Origin: a bacterium
GTDB taxonomy: Bacteria > Dependentiae > Babeliae > Babeliales > RVW-14
Reading direction: 5' to 3'
DNA length: 32,010 nucleotides
Assembly: GCA_010027825.1 (NCBI GenBank)
Contig: RGUK01000007.1
Coordinates: 1-32,010 of the forward strand
In this document: in pieces, positions 8,931-17,649 of the stretch
How the letters are laid out: each line of letters starts with the position of its first letter
Numbering within the stretch: the first letter of the stretch is position 1
The notes under the pieces: model-generated
Databases searched by the model: none
Seen by the model: the letters and a program-made list of their open reading frames with translations, nothing else
Told to the model about the DNA's origin: nothing
Made by a program: the position numbers and the translations under genes

Positions 8931-8950
8931 ACACGTATAATTTAACGTGT
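8931..8950 (-). promoter_or_regulatory. AT-rich inverted repeat between RNA polymerase and structural genes
   Basis: In the 82-bp gap between the beta-prime C-terminal gene and the large structural gene, arms ACACGT and ACGTGT enclose an 8-base A/T loop. This is one of the few A/T-rich gaps in the block, so it is a candidate promoter or processing site at the RNA polymerase/structural boundary. No clear -10/-35 pair or T-tract is seen on the minus strand. Confidence 0.3.
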
Positions 8951-8979
8951 CTTGGCTCTATTATCCTACTAGAAACGGT

Positions 8980-10854
8980 TTACGGCTGCCACCCTGACGT
9001 TACACCTGTCTGCCCAAAGTTTTCACCCTGAGCCAGTGCCGGAACATAACTACTGCCGGCGGAATCGCTCTTCAAGCCCCGGTGCACGCTGCTCAACAGG
9101 CCTTTTTCTTGATACGACCCAAGCATGCGCGTCATCCAATCTGGATCGTTAGAAATATTCGCCATGCCGCGAACCATCTCGGGCTGGAACGGGGGCGGCT
9201 CTTTGTGCGCCTGCACGTTTGTAATTCCGTACTTTTTAAAGTTGTCGAGCACGGATTTGCCGATCTTTGTGCCGATTGAGTAGTGCAGCACTGGTTTTTC
9301 GAGATAGTGCCCAGACAGGGAACTAGGATTCGCCGCCACCGTGCCCGGTCGCGGTTGCCAGCCGCGCTCCAGCATGGAGTACGGCACGATATCGTCCGGA
9401 GCGTAGTCGGCGTATTCGTCCGTCAACCGCACGTGGTTAATAATACCGCGAGAAAGCAACTCGATGTTGCGGCGGTGCGGACTCATGCCGCTGTTTTTCA
9501 TGACCTGCCGCATCGCCGACACGAAATACCGCCGACCCTCGCCAACACCCTTGTGTTTAACAATTTCAGCAGGATTCGGCATACCATCAGATACCACGTC
9601 ACCGGCTTCGAGTTTGTCGCCGCGTTTGACGGTTAACGAACGCTCTGTCGGCACATAGTGCTCTTCGCCGTCGATCGTGATGTAATGTCCGCCCTGCGGG
9701 GCCTGACGGATTTCTTGTACGGTGCCGTCGCGCTGGGCGTGCGTGGCGCCGTCAGGATACGTCTTGGGAACCTGTACGAGTGCGTTCAATGCTTTGAAGC
9801 CGGAAATCGACCCGGCACCGCCAACGCCGCCCGAATGCTTTGAACTTAATTGGCCCTGCGATACGGGCTCTGAAAGCGCCTGCACTGCCGCAATGCCAAC
9901 ATAATCGCCGCGGGGCGGAAGACGACCCTTTTCGCGGTAGCCTACGTCTTTGGCGTACACACCGCCGTCCGCAGGGCCGCCAACGACGGGGCTTCTCACC
10001 AAAATATCTTTCACGCCCATGCGTTTAATATCTTGCAAAATTTTTGGTGTTAAAACCGTATCGCGTTTGTACGGACCGACCGGTCGCGACAATAACGAAC
10101 CCTCGTTGTCCGGATCGTCGACTTCGGCAGGCAAACCGCGTTCGTGGGCCGTACTCTTCCAATCGTCGTCGTCTTCGTCATCAGCGGTCACGAGCAGCCG
10201 GTGGGCCATTTGTGTCAGTTGCTTGCCATAAAACCCGGCGTCTGCTGTCGCGGTCTTCGTGTCAATCACACCCTTACGTGCACCAAACGCGCCGGCAAAA
10301 TATTCAGCCGGGCGTAATCCGCGGCTGTAACTGTTTAAAACCGGCAACGGAATCGGTGAGTTCTTGTGGTCGACATATTGCATGTCGGCACCGATGATGG
10401 AATTCAACGAATACTTGTTGCCGACTCCAGAGCCAAGCACTTGGTGCAGCAACGGGTTGTCCATGTCTTTGGCTTCTTTGGCCACGTCTTCGACAAGTTG
10501 CTGCTGGATGCCTTGAGCCAGCTTTAAAATTTTTTGATTTCGCTGCTCATCGTCAAGAGAGCGGTCAGCCATAATGCCGCGAAGACCGGCCCTGGCTTTT
10601 AATTGTGCTTTTTTAGCGGCCAGGGTTTGCTTGATATCTTTGAGGCCGAAAGACAAGCCGCCCGTGGTATGTGCCGCGTCCAGAGCAACGTCATGCAACC
10701 GCTTCATTACTTCGCGGTATTTGTCCGGATATTTTTCGGCAAGTTGTGTCGCTAAGGCTCCGGTTGTCTTCTTGTCTAGTACCCGGTCATAGTCGCGCAG
10801 GTCTTCTGGCAACGCGTCATTGATTAGAATTTGACCGAGCGTGGTTTTAAGCAT
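8980..10854 (-). CDS. rpoC: RNA polymerase beta-prime subunit, C-terminal half (split)
   Basis: 624 residues matching the part of bacterial beta-prime that lies after the active-site aspartates. Residues 1-75 align by eye with the region after the TTVGR motif (here TTLGQILINDALPEDL). The bridge helix is clear at about 185-222 (YFAGAFGARKGVIDTK, TADAGFYGKQL). The trigger loop is at about 316-343 (GDYVGIAAVQALSEP, then QLSSKHSGG), with H340 in the place of the catalytic trigger-loop His. Residues about 440-480 resemble the C-terminal RRYFVSAMRQVM region. No cysteine at all, so the beta-prime zinc site that sits in this half of bacterial subunits is missing. It completes the fused beta/beta-prime-N protein encoded upstream, from which it is separated by two small genes. 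Confidence 0.93.
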   Translation of the reverse strand: MLKTTLGQILINDALPEDLRDYDRVLDKKTTGALATQLAEKYPDKYREVMKRLHDVALDAAHTTGGLSFGLKDIKQTLAAKKAQLKARAGLRGIMADRSLDDEQRNQKILKLAQGIQQQLVEDVAKEAKDMDNPLLHQVLGSGVGNKYSLNSIIGADMQYVDHKNSPIPLPVLNSYSRGLRPAEYFAGAFGARKGVIDTKTATADAGFYGKQLTQMAHRLLVTADDEDDDDWKSTAHERGLPAEVDDPDNEGSLLSRPVGPYKRDTVLTPKILQDIKRMGVKDILVRSPVVGGPADGGVYAKDVGYREKGRLPPRGDYVGIAAVQALSEPVSQGQLSSKHSGGVGGAGSISGFKALNALVQVPKTYPDGATHAQRDGTVQEIRQAPQGGHYITIDGEEHYVPTERSLTVKRGDKLEAGDVVSDGMPNPAEIVKHKGVGEGRRYFVSAMRQVMKNSGMSPHRRNIELLSRGIINHVRLTDEYADYAPDDIVPYSMLERGWQPRPGTVAANPSSLSGHYLEKPVLHYSIGTKIGKSVLDNFKKYGITNVQAHKEPPPFQPEMVRGMANISNDPDWMTRMLGSYQEKGLLSSVHRGLKSDSAGSSYVPALAQGENFGQTGVTSGWQP

Positions 10855-10855
10855 C

Positions 10856-11095
10856 TCAGGGTGTCCATATCAAATCTTCGAGCGGCTTCTTGTTAAAATG
10901 CGTCACATGCACCGTCTTGTTCACGCCTAACGATCGCAACATCGAATGAAAATCTGGATCGCCAGCCGTCGAATAAATGATCGACTCGGTCAACTGCATA
11001 GCCACGATAATCGGATTGCCCTTGTCGTCTTCGATGATAACGCTTTGGGCTGATGTATCTGCGGGCTGAAGGTTATTAAGCGTTTTGACTCGCAT
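10856..11095 (-). CDS. Small protein encoded between the two RNA polymerase genes
   Basis: 79 residues, mixed alpha/beta, no motif recognised (MRVKTLNN start, ending FNKKPLEDLIWTP). It overlaps the preceding Pro-rich gene by 20 bases and ends one base before the ATG of the beta-prime C-terminal gene, so it is translationally tied to the polymerase. That makes it a candidate accessory factor (omega-like or sigma/alpha substitute in role), but nothing in its sequence shows this. Possible ribosome site GGAG 12 bases upstream. Confidence 0.7.
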   Translation of the reverse strand: MRVKTLNNLQPADTSAQSVIIEDDKGNPIIVAMQLTESIIYSTAGDPDFHSMLRSLGVNKTVHVTHFNKKPLEDLIWTP

Positions 11096-11574
11096 ATTCT
11101 TTCAAACTCCGTCGAAGGGCGTGAAGAGCCGCAGCTTGTGTGTGTAATTCGACGAGTTTGCCGGCGGACCACGCCGCACCTTTCGCCATATCTGGCGGAG
11201 GAGCCATCGGACCGCCGGGGAGTGCGGTTTCGGCCGGCGGGGCACCAGTTGTGCCCGGCGGCAGTACAAGCGACTCCGGAGCCACCTGAACGCCCATGGC
11301 ATTCATAATGGCCGTGAGTTGTTGCTGCATGTTGTACAGACGATAGTCGAGCATCTGCATCATCTGCTCGGGTTTTAACTTTTGCTGGCCAGGTGCTCCG
11401 CCTGTTGGCGTAGCCGGTGGCAGCGGAGCCGGCGGTGTCGGGCCGCCCATCGCGGCCATAGCTGACGCCGGATCAGCCGGTGCCGCAGGACTAGCCGGCG
11501 GAGCGGCACCCATGGCTGCCGGATCCATCGGCGGAGCCCCGCCCCATGGACATCAGATACGAGTTAACAGCCAT
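11076..11574 (-). pseudogene. Met/Pro/Ala-rich protein with apparent +1-base frameshift near its start
   Basis: A strong ribosome site AGGAGA at 11586-11581 serves an ATG at 11574, but that frame closes at 11491 after 27 codons. The long downstream frame (150 residues from ATG 11528) has no ribosome site of its own. Removing one G from either of the GGGG runs near 11535-11544 joins them into one protein that begins MAVNSYLMSMG and continues directly into the same Gly-Ala-Pro-Pro-Met repeat-like composition (MDPAAMGAAPP). The lesion may be a sequencing/assembly indel rather than a real mutation. The protein is Pro/Ala/Met/Gln rich with a central helix (PEQMMQMLDYRLYNMQQQL) and lies between the two RNA polymerase genes, 17 bases after the first one. 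Function unknown. Confidence 0.65.
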
Positions 11575-11590
11575 GAGAATTCTCCTGTTT

Positions 11591-14500
11591 TTACTTATCT
11601 TCCACGATGTGAACGGGGGTGTCTACACCAATTTCGCCGCGTCGGTACGCGGCGACGGCGTCACGCTTGTTACGAAACACGCGCGGTTTAGACTTGTTGT
11701 TAATTCTACTCGATGCGAGGTACAAACCGGTCTGGTAATCCTTGTTCGGCACATAGTGGGCCTTAAAACTGGCCGTGCTGAACAAGTTTTTGCTAGGCAA
11801 CATTTTATCAAGTGCCTCTTTTGCCGCCGCGGGTGTGCTTGGCACATGGTACTGCATCGCGTCGCCGTCAAAGTCGGCACCGAACCCCTTGGTGATGACC
11901 GGATTGACCTCCATAACCTTGTTTTTGGTCAATTTCGGCTTGAAAGCCATGACGCCGTACCGGTGTAAAACCGGCGCACGGTTAATCACAATCGGTCGGG
12001 CATTCATTTGGGTGTTCAACTCGTCAAACGCAGCTTTATTTTTCTGTTCAACGAACTCAAGTGCCTGCATACGTGGCAAACCGCGGCGGACCAACCCGCG
12101 AACAACAAACGGCTTATAGATCTCCCAGGCTTTTTCTTCGGGCAGTGCGACTTCATCCATGTCGAGATCAGAATTGGGGGTAATCACCGCACGGCCGACC
12201 AGGTCGACAGTGCTGGAAAGCAGTTTTCGTTGCATGGTGCCAAACTTCGGGCTGTCGCCGAAGATTTTGGCCAGGAATCCCTGCACGTTCCGTTCGACGT
12301 TCTTGGGGTTACTGGGGGCACCGAGGCCCGTGACGGCTTTCATGGCGTTGTACACGCCCAACCGCTCGTCGCCATATTCGGAGAGTGCTCCAGCAGTTTC
12401 TTTCAATGTCTGGTTGGCGTCAAACAGTTCTTTGTATAAATAGTTGGGATTGTCAACGAGCGGCAACTTCTTCGGCCCCATTGTCGACACGGGCCGAAAC
12501 GCCGGCGGAAGAACCGGTACGGTGTTCAACATCCAATCTTTCGGGTGAACGCCGGTGCTCTCGGCCGACTTTAAAAACCCGAGCCGCCGCACAGCCGCGT
12601 CTCGAGCCGTTTTGCGGCCAGACTTGATGTCTTCGCGGGCCTGCTCGATGGCTTTGGGTAAATTAATCGCAGCCAACGCCGACTGAATCGCTTGCGGGCC
12701 GGTCTTCTCGCCCAGTTTCTCTTTACCGGCGAGCACATCTAAAAATTTCTTCTCTGTCAGGCCGAGCACGCGCCGGATAGGTTCTTCCATGACCGGATTC
12801 GGCATGGGTTCGTGCAGCGTGATCTTAGACCACCGATTGCCGCCGTGGCCGCCAGTCAGTGTCTCGTCAAACAAACCGCCGCGGACCGGTTTCAGATTGC
12901 CTTTCCAGTCAACGGTTTCGGCGTTTTGCAGTTCGCGGTCTCCGGTCAGACCAGCGATGTCTTTGTTCGTCAGAGCCATGATGTGATTCTTGGTTCCCGA
13001 CTTTACGACATTGATGCCGGCACCCTTTAACTGACTCACAAACTTTTCGTACACGTGCGGCACTTTGGGCAGCGGCGGATCGTAACCGGCCATGAACTGC
13101 GACCAGTATTCGGGATTGGCCTGTCCGCGTACCATTTTGGCGTCGCGGATGACCTTGCCGGCACCGTGCGACAACAACGCACCCAACTCAAGCATGCCGA
13201 CGCGCTTCGCTCCCTCGCTGCCGCCCTTGGCTGGCGTACCTTCTGCGGTATATCCACCAGTCGATCGTCCCTGACCCTTGGACTCAGCCGTGTGGTGCAA
13301 TTTCATAAAAAACCGGCTGCCCGTCAAAACTCCGCCGATCTTTTGTCCGGTCTCTGGGTTATAGACTTCCTCAGTGTCGGACATGCCGTGTTTATTTAAT
13401 TCCTGCTGGGCAAACTCGACGAGGTCTTTCGCACTGTCAAAATCTTTGATCTTGTATGGCTGTCCAGTTTTGGCCGCGACTTTGCCTAAAGCCGCTTCGA
13501 CAATCTGGGCCGGATTGACGCGAGAGATCAAACCAAGCGGGCTGACCAACACCTCAAACGGATTGCCGTCCTTGTCGTGTGGCATTTGATGATCCGGCAC
13601 GACTTCGGCAATAACGCCCTTATCGCCGTAACGGCCAGTCAGTTTATCCCCTTCTTCCATCTGGGCTTGCGTCTTTACAACAACCGATACACCCTTCTTG
13701 GTGTGCTCGACGTCAGTTACGATGCCGGGCGAATGATGCTCCCAGGTGATGGTTTCATTCGTGAAATTACCGGCACGACCACGGTGAACCTTGCCGTAGA
13801 CCTGATCTTTCTTCTTGGCAACCAGCACCAACGGGTCGCCGAAGTTGACCGTGGCACCTTTCTTAATGGCGCCTTGGTCGTCAAAGTTATCGAGCATCTT
13901 GCGGTCGTATTCGCCAGGGAACAGACTCACGAAAGCTTTCTTGCCGACGTGCGTGTTGTCGTCCCATTCGGCGGCGTGCTGATACATGTGCTCGGATGTC
14001 AGACGCTTGGCCGCCGATTCTGAGATCACAATAGCGTCTTCGTAATTTTTGCCCCGGAACGGCAAATAGGCTGTCCGCAAATTCATGCCGAGCGCCGCCG
14101 TTCCGTTTTTGTCGGTAAAGTTAGACGTGGCCAGCAATTGCCCTGGTTTGACCATGTCGCCGGGCTGAACGGTCGGCTTTTGCGTCCAAAACGTTTTCCG
14201 GTTAAACGGCATATCGTTATACAGATCAACTGTTTTCTTAGTGCCGTCCTTAAGCCGCAATGTAATATTATCCGGCGTGACTTTTAACACCTCGGCGGGC
14301 TCTGTGGCTTTGACGGCGCCCATACGTTCGCCCAGCGTGTCTTCGTGCGAAATCTTGTCGTCATCGGCGGTGGCGGACTGCACGAACGGTGCTTCGGCAT
14401 TCACCAGCGGAAGAGCCTGCGTAAACATGCGGGCACCCATGATGACGCGCTGACCTTTCACCATGGATTTCATCGGCACAATATTGGTCAGGCCGGCGAA

Positions 14501-15961
14501 CGTGTTGTCCATCGTGGGAACGCTGTAACGAGCTTCAGCTTTTGGAATGTATTTAATCTTGCCGTCGACCAAGGCTGAAACCATCGGCAGGTCGCTTTCT
14601 GCCTCGCCTGGGAACACCAGCGGCAAGTCGGCGATTTCCTGCGGAGTTTTGTAAGTCGTCTGCTGCGTCTTCATGTCGACCACGGGCATGTAAATCCTGC
14701 CGTCTTTACCCTTGCGGGCACCGTGGGCAAACCGCATGTCGACGCCTACCTTGCCGGATTCTGGTGTCCGCAAGTAGTCAATAAAGCCGAAGTGGCTGGG
14801 CTGCACAGATCGAGACTCGGCCGGAATGGCGTCCATACTGCCGATGCCGCCCTCGCCAAGTCGCGTTACACGGGTCTGGTGGTCGAAGATCTCGGCCGGG
14901 TTGATTTCCTCAAGCGAACTTCCAAGACCAGAGCCGATCAATGCCGCCTGAATTGATTTGTTAAATACACCGGTTGGGATGTGGTCGAGGTTCTTCTTCG
15001 CAGTCGCTTTCCACAACAATTGCCGGATCGTGCTTTTGTCCTTGACGAACCGCTCGGCCAGCAGGTCTTCGGGGCCGTGCACTGACTGGTAGGCCATGCT
15101 ATCGCGGTCGTCTGAGTCGGCCTCTTTGCGGTTGACGGCGATGAGTTTCTTGGTGATATCCAGAATCGCGTCCGGCGTTAAATTTTTGTAGGGCCTGCCA
15201 AGCGTGCGCCGCGTGACCTCTTCGTCAAACTCAGTCTTGTTGAATTCGGCGGCAATGGCTTTGATCTTGGCCAACTGGTCCGCGGCCTGGTCGGGCTTGT
15301 AGACCAGCCGACTGTATAACTTGTCGAGAGTGCCCGCGTCGCCCTGCTGCATATTTACGGCAGCAATCTCGTTCCCCCAAGCGTCGCGAATCTGTTTGTC
15401 CGATACGCCGAGGTTTTTCAGCAACGGCATCAGCGGAATCTGGGCCTGACCGATCTGAATCTTGAACACCCCAGTTTTGGGGTCGAGATAATACCGGTGC
15501 GAACGACCTTTGCCGGGCAGTGTGTTGACGTGGGCTTCCAGTTCGCCGTTGTCTTTCTCTCGGGTAAAGACGCCGGGACGCAGGCGAAGTTGATGGGCGA
15601 GCGTGTACTCAACGCCTTTGTTAACGAACGTGCCAGAATCGGTGAGGTACGGGACGCTGGCTAGGGTCGCAGCACGTGTGGCAACCGGCTTGCTTGTTTT
15701 GTTATCAATTAAAGTCCACGTGCCGCGAAGGCGCCGTGACAGATTTCCGCCTGTCAGAATTGCCCGCTTATGCTCGGCCTTTGTGTAGGTCTCTGGGCCA
15801 TCGTAAGCCACATCCCCAAGTTGGAGCGTGTACAGGTCATTTTTGACTGGTTCGATGCTCTGTGCACTTTTCAGAGCGTTGTCAAAAATGTTTTGCCGCG
15901 TGCCGGCGATGTCGCCAAACGCACGCGGCTGATCTTGCGGCATATTGAACATTTCGGGCAT
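11591..15961 (-). CDS. rpoB-rpoC: RNA polymerase beta subunit fused to N-terminal half of beta-prime
   Basis: 1456 residues; ribosome site GGGGAGGTAA 5 bases before the ATG. Beta part, about 1-985: AYLPFRGKNYEDAIVISES at about 631-649 matches the beta GYNFEDSI region; GDKLTGRYGDKG at 771-782 carries the two invariant active-site lysines (K773, K781; equivalents of E. coli K1065 and K1073); DGNPFEVLVSPLGLISRVN at 798-816 matches the following NPLGVPSRMN motif; GGYTAEGTPAKGG and ELGALLSHGA match the beta C-terminus. Beta-prime part, about 1035-1456: VPVLPPAFRP, VINRAPVLHRYGVMAF, and the metal-binding GADFDGD at 1361-1367 (D1363, D1365, D1367), with Gly replacing the usual Asn. The protein ends soon after, and the rest of beta-prime is encoded by the gene at 8980. 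No cysteine and no N-terminal beta-prime zinc finger. Beta/beta-prime fusions are known in some bacteria and split subunits in phiKZ-like phages; this combines both. Confidence 0.95.
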   Translation of the reverse strand: MPEMFNMPQDQPRAFGDIAGTRQNIFDNALKSAQSIEPVKNDLYTLQLGDVAYDGPETYTKAEHKRAILTGGNLSRRLRGTWTLIDNKTSKPVATRAATLASVPYLTDSGTFVNKGVEYTLAHQLRLRPGVFTREKDNGELEAHVNTLPGKGRSHRYYLDPKTGVFKIQIGQAQIPLMPLLKNLGVSDKQIRDAWGNEIAAVNMQQGDAGTLDKLYSRLVYKPDQAADQLAKIKAIAAEFNKTEFDEEVTRRTLGRPYKNLTPDAILDITKKLIAVNRKEADSDDRDSMAYQSVHGPEDLLAERFVKDKSTIRQLLWKATAKKNLDHIPTGVFNKSIQAALIGSGLGSSLEEINPAEIFDHQTRVTRLGEGGIGSMDAIPAESRSVQPSHFGFIDYLRTPESGKVGVDMRFAHGARKGKDGRIYMPVVDMKTQQTTYKTPQEIADLPLVFPGEAESDLPMVSALVDGKIKYIPKAEARYSVPTMDNTFAGLTNIVPMKSMVKGQRVIMGARMFTQALPLVNAEAPFVQSATADDDKISHEDTLGERMGAVKATEPAEVLKVTPDNITLRLKDGTKKTVDLYNDMPFNRKTFWTQKPTVQPGDMVKPGQLLATSNFTDKNGTAALGMNLRTAYLPFRGKNYEDAIVISESAAKRLTSEHMYQHAAEWDDNTHVGKKAFVSLFPGEYDRKMLDNFDDQGAIKKGATVNFGDPLVLVAKKKDQVYGKVHRGRAGNFTNETITWEHHSPGIVTDVEHTKKGVSVVVKTQAQMEEGDKLTGRYGDKGVIAEVVPDHQMPHDKDGNPFEVLVSPLGLISRVNPAQIVEAALGKVAAKTGQPYKIKDFDSAKDLVEFAQQELNKHGMSDTEEVYNPETGQKIGGVLTGSRFFMKLHHTAESKGQGRSTGGYTAEGTPAKGGSEGAKRVGMLELGALLSHGAGKVIRDAKMVRGQANPEYWSQFMAGYDPPLPKVPHVYEKFVSQLKGAGINVVKSGTKNHIMALTNKDIAGLTGDRELQNAETVDWKGNLKPVRGGLFDETLTGGHGGNRWSKITLHEPMPNPVMEEPIRRVLGLTEKKFLDVLAGKEKLGEKTGPQAIQSALAAINLPKAIEQAREDIKSGRKTARDAAVRRLGFLKSAESTGVHPKDWMLNTVPVLPPAFRPVSTMGPKKLPLVDNPNYLYKELFDANQTLKETAGALSEYGDERLGVYNAMKAVTGLGAPSNPKNVERNVQGFLAKIFGDSPKFGTMQRKLLSSTVDLVGRAVITPNSDLDMDEVALPEEKAWEIYKPFVVRGLVRRGLPRMQALEFVEQKNKAAFDELNTQMNARPIVINRAPVLHRYGVMAFKPKLTKNKVMEVNPVITKGFGADFDGDAMQYHVPSTPAAAKEALDKMLPSKNLFSTASFKAHYVPNKDYQTGLYLASSRINNKSKPRVFRNKRDAVAAYRRGEIGVDTPVHIVEDK

Positions 15962-15966
15962 AGGAG

Positions 15967-16959
15967 TTACCTCCCCGAAATAGCCGCAAGATCTTCAGGG
16001 TCTACCCACGGGGTTTGTTGAATGCTCCGCAGCCGGGCACGAGATGCCTGTGCTCTGCGTAAATTTTCAGCCTGTGTCCGTGCCTTTGTTTGGCCGTACA
16101 TGTACTGTGCCCCGAGTGCCCCGGTTCCAAGTGCGGACAACAACGCGGCGGTCCACAAATTTTCAGCCCCACGCTCGCCGTAATTTTTTGCTGTGGTGGC
16201 TGCGTTCGACACGTGTTGCTGTGCGTTGTTCCAGTTCCACATCAGCGGGTTCCAACGGTCATACCACGGAGAGTCCGTAGTGGCGATGTTGTTCGAGTGT
16301 TTCTCATACACGTCGTCGAGCACAGAGGCCGTTTTGCCGGTTAACGCATCGAAATATTCACGCCGAGCATCGTCGACATCCGATTTCAAATCTTCCTTCT
16401 TTTTCTTATCTGTGATTTGTTTAACGAGCGACATACCGCCGTAGCCGCCGCCAACCGCCGCTAAGTAATTAGCGGCTGTGCGCCACCCGCGGTGAGCAAT
16501 CGTAGGACTCTCCGTGGGATCACCGCTCGGGAGTGCCGGAAGATCTGGGATAAACTGATTGGGAATCAGTTTTCCAGCGATACTGTGAATATGCCGTAAT
16601 AAACTTGTCGCAGAAGAATTTCCCGGGGCGGCGGGTGCCGGGGCTGCTGCTGGAGCAGCCACTTCTGCAGCTTTCAGTCTTTCTGTCTTTTTCCTGCGGT
16701 TTTTTTCTTTTTCTTGTTCTTTCAGCATTGACACCGGCAACGGATTGCGAAGAAGGGCCGCCGGATTTGCAGTGCGAGCCCCGTTGATCAGGTGATAAAG
16801 CGCCGAACCACCGCCGGCGAGCATGGCACCGTATAGCCCGCTATGCAACAACTCTTTACCGTATGTTTCGTACGGGATGTGCTCAAGATCTGGCCGATTG
16901 ATTGGCTGTACTTTTTCGGCGGGTGCCGAAAGTCCAAGTGCGTTGATTTCAGTGCCCAT
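15967..16959 (-). CDS. Glycine-zipper membrane-type protein, putative virion or ejection protein
   Basis: 330 residues. Hydrophobic Gly/Ala helices at about 40-60 (SGLYGAMLAGGGSALYHL), about 165-180 (NYLAAVGGGYGGMSLV) and about 285-305 (TAALLSALGTGALGAQYMYG), with a basic Lys/Arg/Glu segment (KEQEKEKNRRKKTERLK) and an Ala/Pro linker in between. No cysteine, no enzyme motif. It ends 5 bases before the RNA polymerase fusion gene, so they are probably co-transcribed. The layout resembles the other Gly-zipper proteins at 2353, 21962 and 30376. A membrane-penetrating virion protein is the best guess; family not recognised. Confidence 0.65.
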   Translation of the reverse strand: MGTEINALGLSAPAEKVQPINRPDLEHIPYETYGKELLHSGLYGAMLAGGGSALYHLINGARTANPAALLRNPLPVSMLKEQEKEKNRRKKTERLKAAEVAAPAAAPAPAAPGNSSATSLLRHIHSIAGKLIPNQFIPDLPALPSGDPTESPTIAHRGWRTAANYLAAVGGGYGGMSLVKQITDKKKKEDLKSDVDDARREYFDALTGKTASVLDDVYEKHSNNIATTDSPWYDRWNPLMWNWNNAQQHVSNAATTAKNYGERGAENLWTAALLSALGTGALGAQYMYGQTKARTQAENLRRAQASRARLRSIQQTPWVDPEDLAAISGR

Positions 16960-16962
16960 GGT

Positions 16963-17316
16963 TTAACTCTTTTTTGTCGGCAGCATCCCGTAGATCTGAA
17001 ACCATTCTAACCAGACACGGAAATGCTTTTTTTCGTCGTCCCAGTGGTCGCTTCGTTTTAATAACCTATACCAACCGTTAACTATTTTATCGTTTACGTC
17101 GTCAAATTCCGCCTTTTCCTTCTCGTCCCACAGCGTAAACATTCGCGACTTAAAATCATACTGCAGGTCGATATTTTCAATTTCGTCTTGTTTTAGATCG
17201 GAGAACGCACTCGGCGGACCGACGACCGGAAAGCCGTCCATGGTGCCGGGCCAGTGCAAGTGAGCACCGTTATGCTGCGGGCCGCCGTGCTCGCCGAAAT
17301 ACTTTCGTGTGCTCAT
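16963..17316 (-). CDS. Small hypothetical protein, Trp/Asp/Lys-rich
   Basis: 117 residues. The N-terminus is His/Gly/Pro rich; the remainder is helical with many Trp, Asp and Lys residues (WDEKEKAEFDDVNDK, HWDDEKKHFRVWLEWF). It starts in an ATGA overlap with the stop of the preceding gene, so translation is coupled. No domain recognised and no membrane segment. Soluble structural or chaperone-like roles are possible; no claim made. Confidence 0.65.
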   Translation of the reverse strand: MSTRKYFGEHGGPQHNGAHLHWPGTMDGFPVVGPPSAFSDLKQDEIENIDLQYDFKSRMFTLWDEKEKAEFDDVNDKIVNGWYRLLKRSDHWDDEKKHFRVWLEWFQIYGMLPTKKS

Positions 17317-17648
17317 GAGTGCAGGTGAAGCGGATTCCGTCGATATTTGGCCGCCAAACGCGCCGCACGCATTTTGTTGGCGTAAACACGGTAAGTGTCA
17401 GCCAGTTCTTGAGCCTTGATGTCGTCTTCGGTAATGTCCGGTTCGGTCAATTTGGCCGCACCATAACCGAGAGCCGCGCCTGTGCCGAGGCCGACTGCCG
17501 CCGGTAAACCAGCGGCCTGGCCAATTGTGCCTAAAATGCCGGCTTGCTTAATGCGGGCCTGCAGGGCGTCGCCGGTTAAACCCTCTTCGGCACAGCGCGT
17601 TAAAAATCCGATACGAAAGGCTTCTTTTGACGTGACGTCGACATCCAT
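17313..17648 (-). CDS. Small protein with glycine-rich membrane helix
   Basis: 111 residues starting at ATG 17648, chosen because a GGAGAA ribosome site lies 8 bases before it; a longer frame to 17729 would begin inside the end of the preceding (frameshifted) gene. The first 40 residues are soluble with a RIKQAG motif; residues about 45-70 are a Gly/Ala-rich hydrophobic helix (GTIGQAAGLPAAVGLGTGAA), followed by an acidic then a basic tail. One predicted membrane or virion-internal helix; same style as other Gly-zipper proteins here. The gene overlaps the next by ATGA. Function unknown. Confidence 0.6.
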   Translation of the reverse strand: MDVDVTSKEAFRIGFLTRCAEEGLTGDALQARIKQAGILGTIGQAAGLPAAVGLGTGAALGYGAAKLTEPDITEDDIKAQELADTYRVYANKMRAARLAAKYRRNPLHLHS

Positions 17649-17649
17649 G

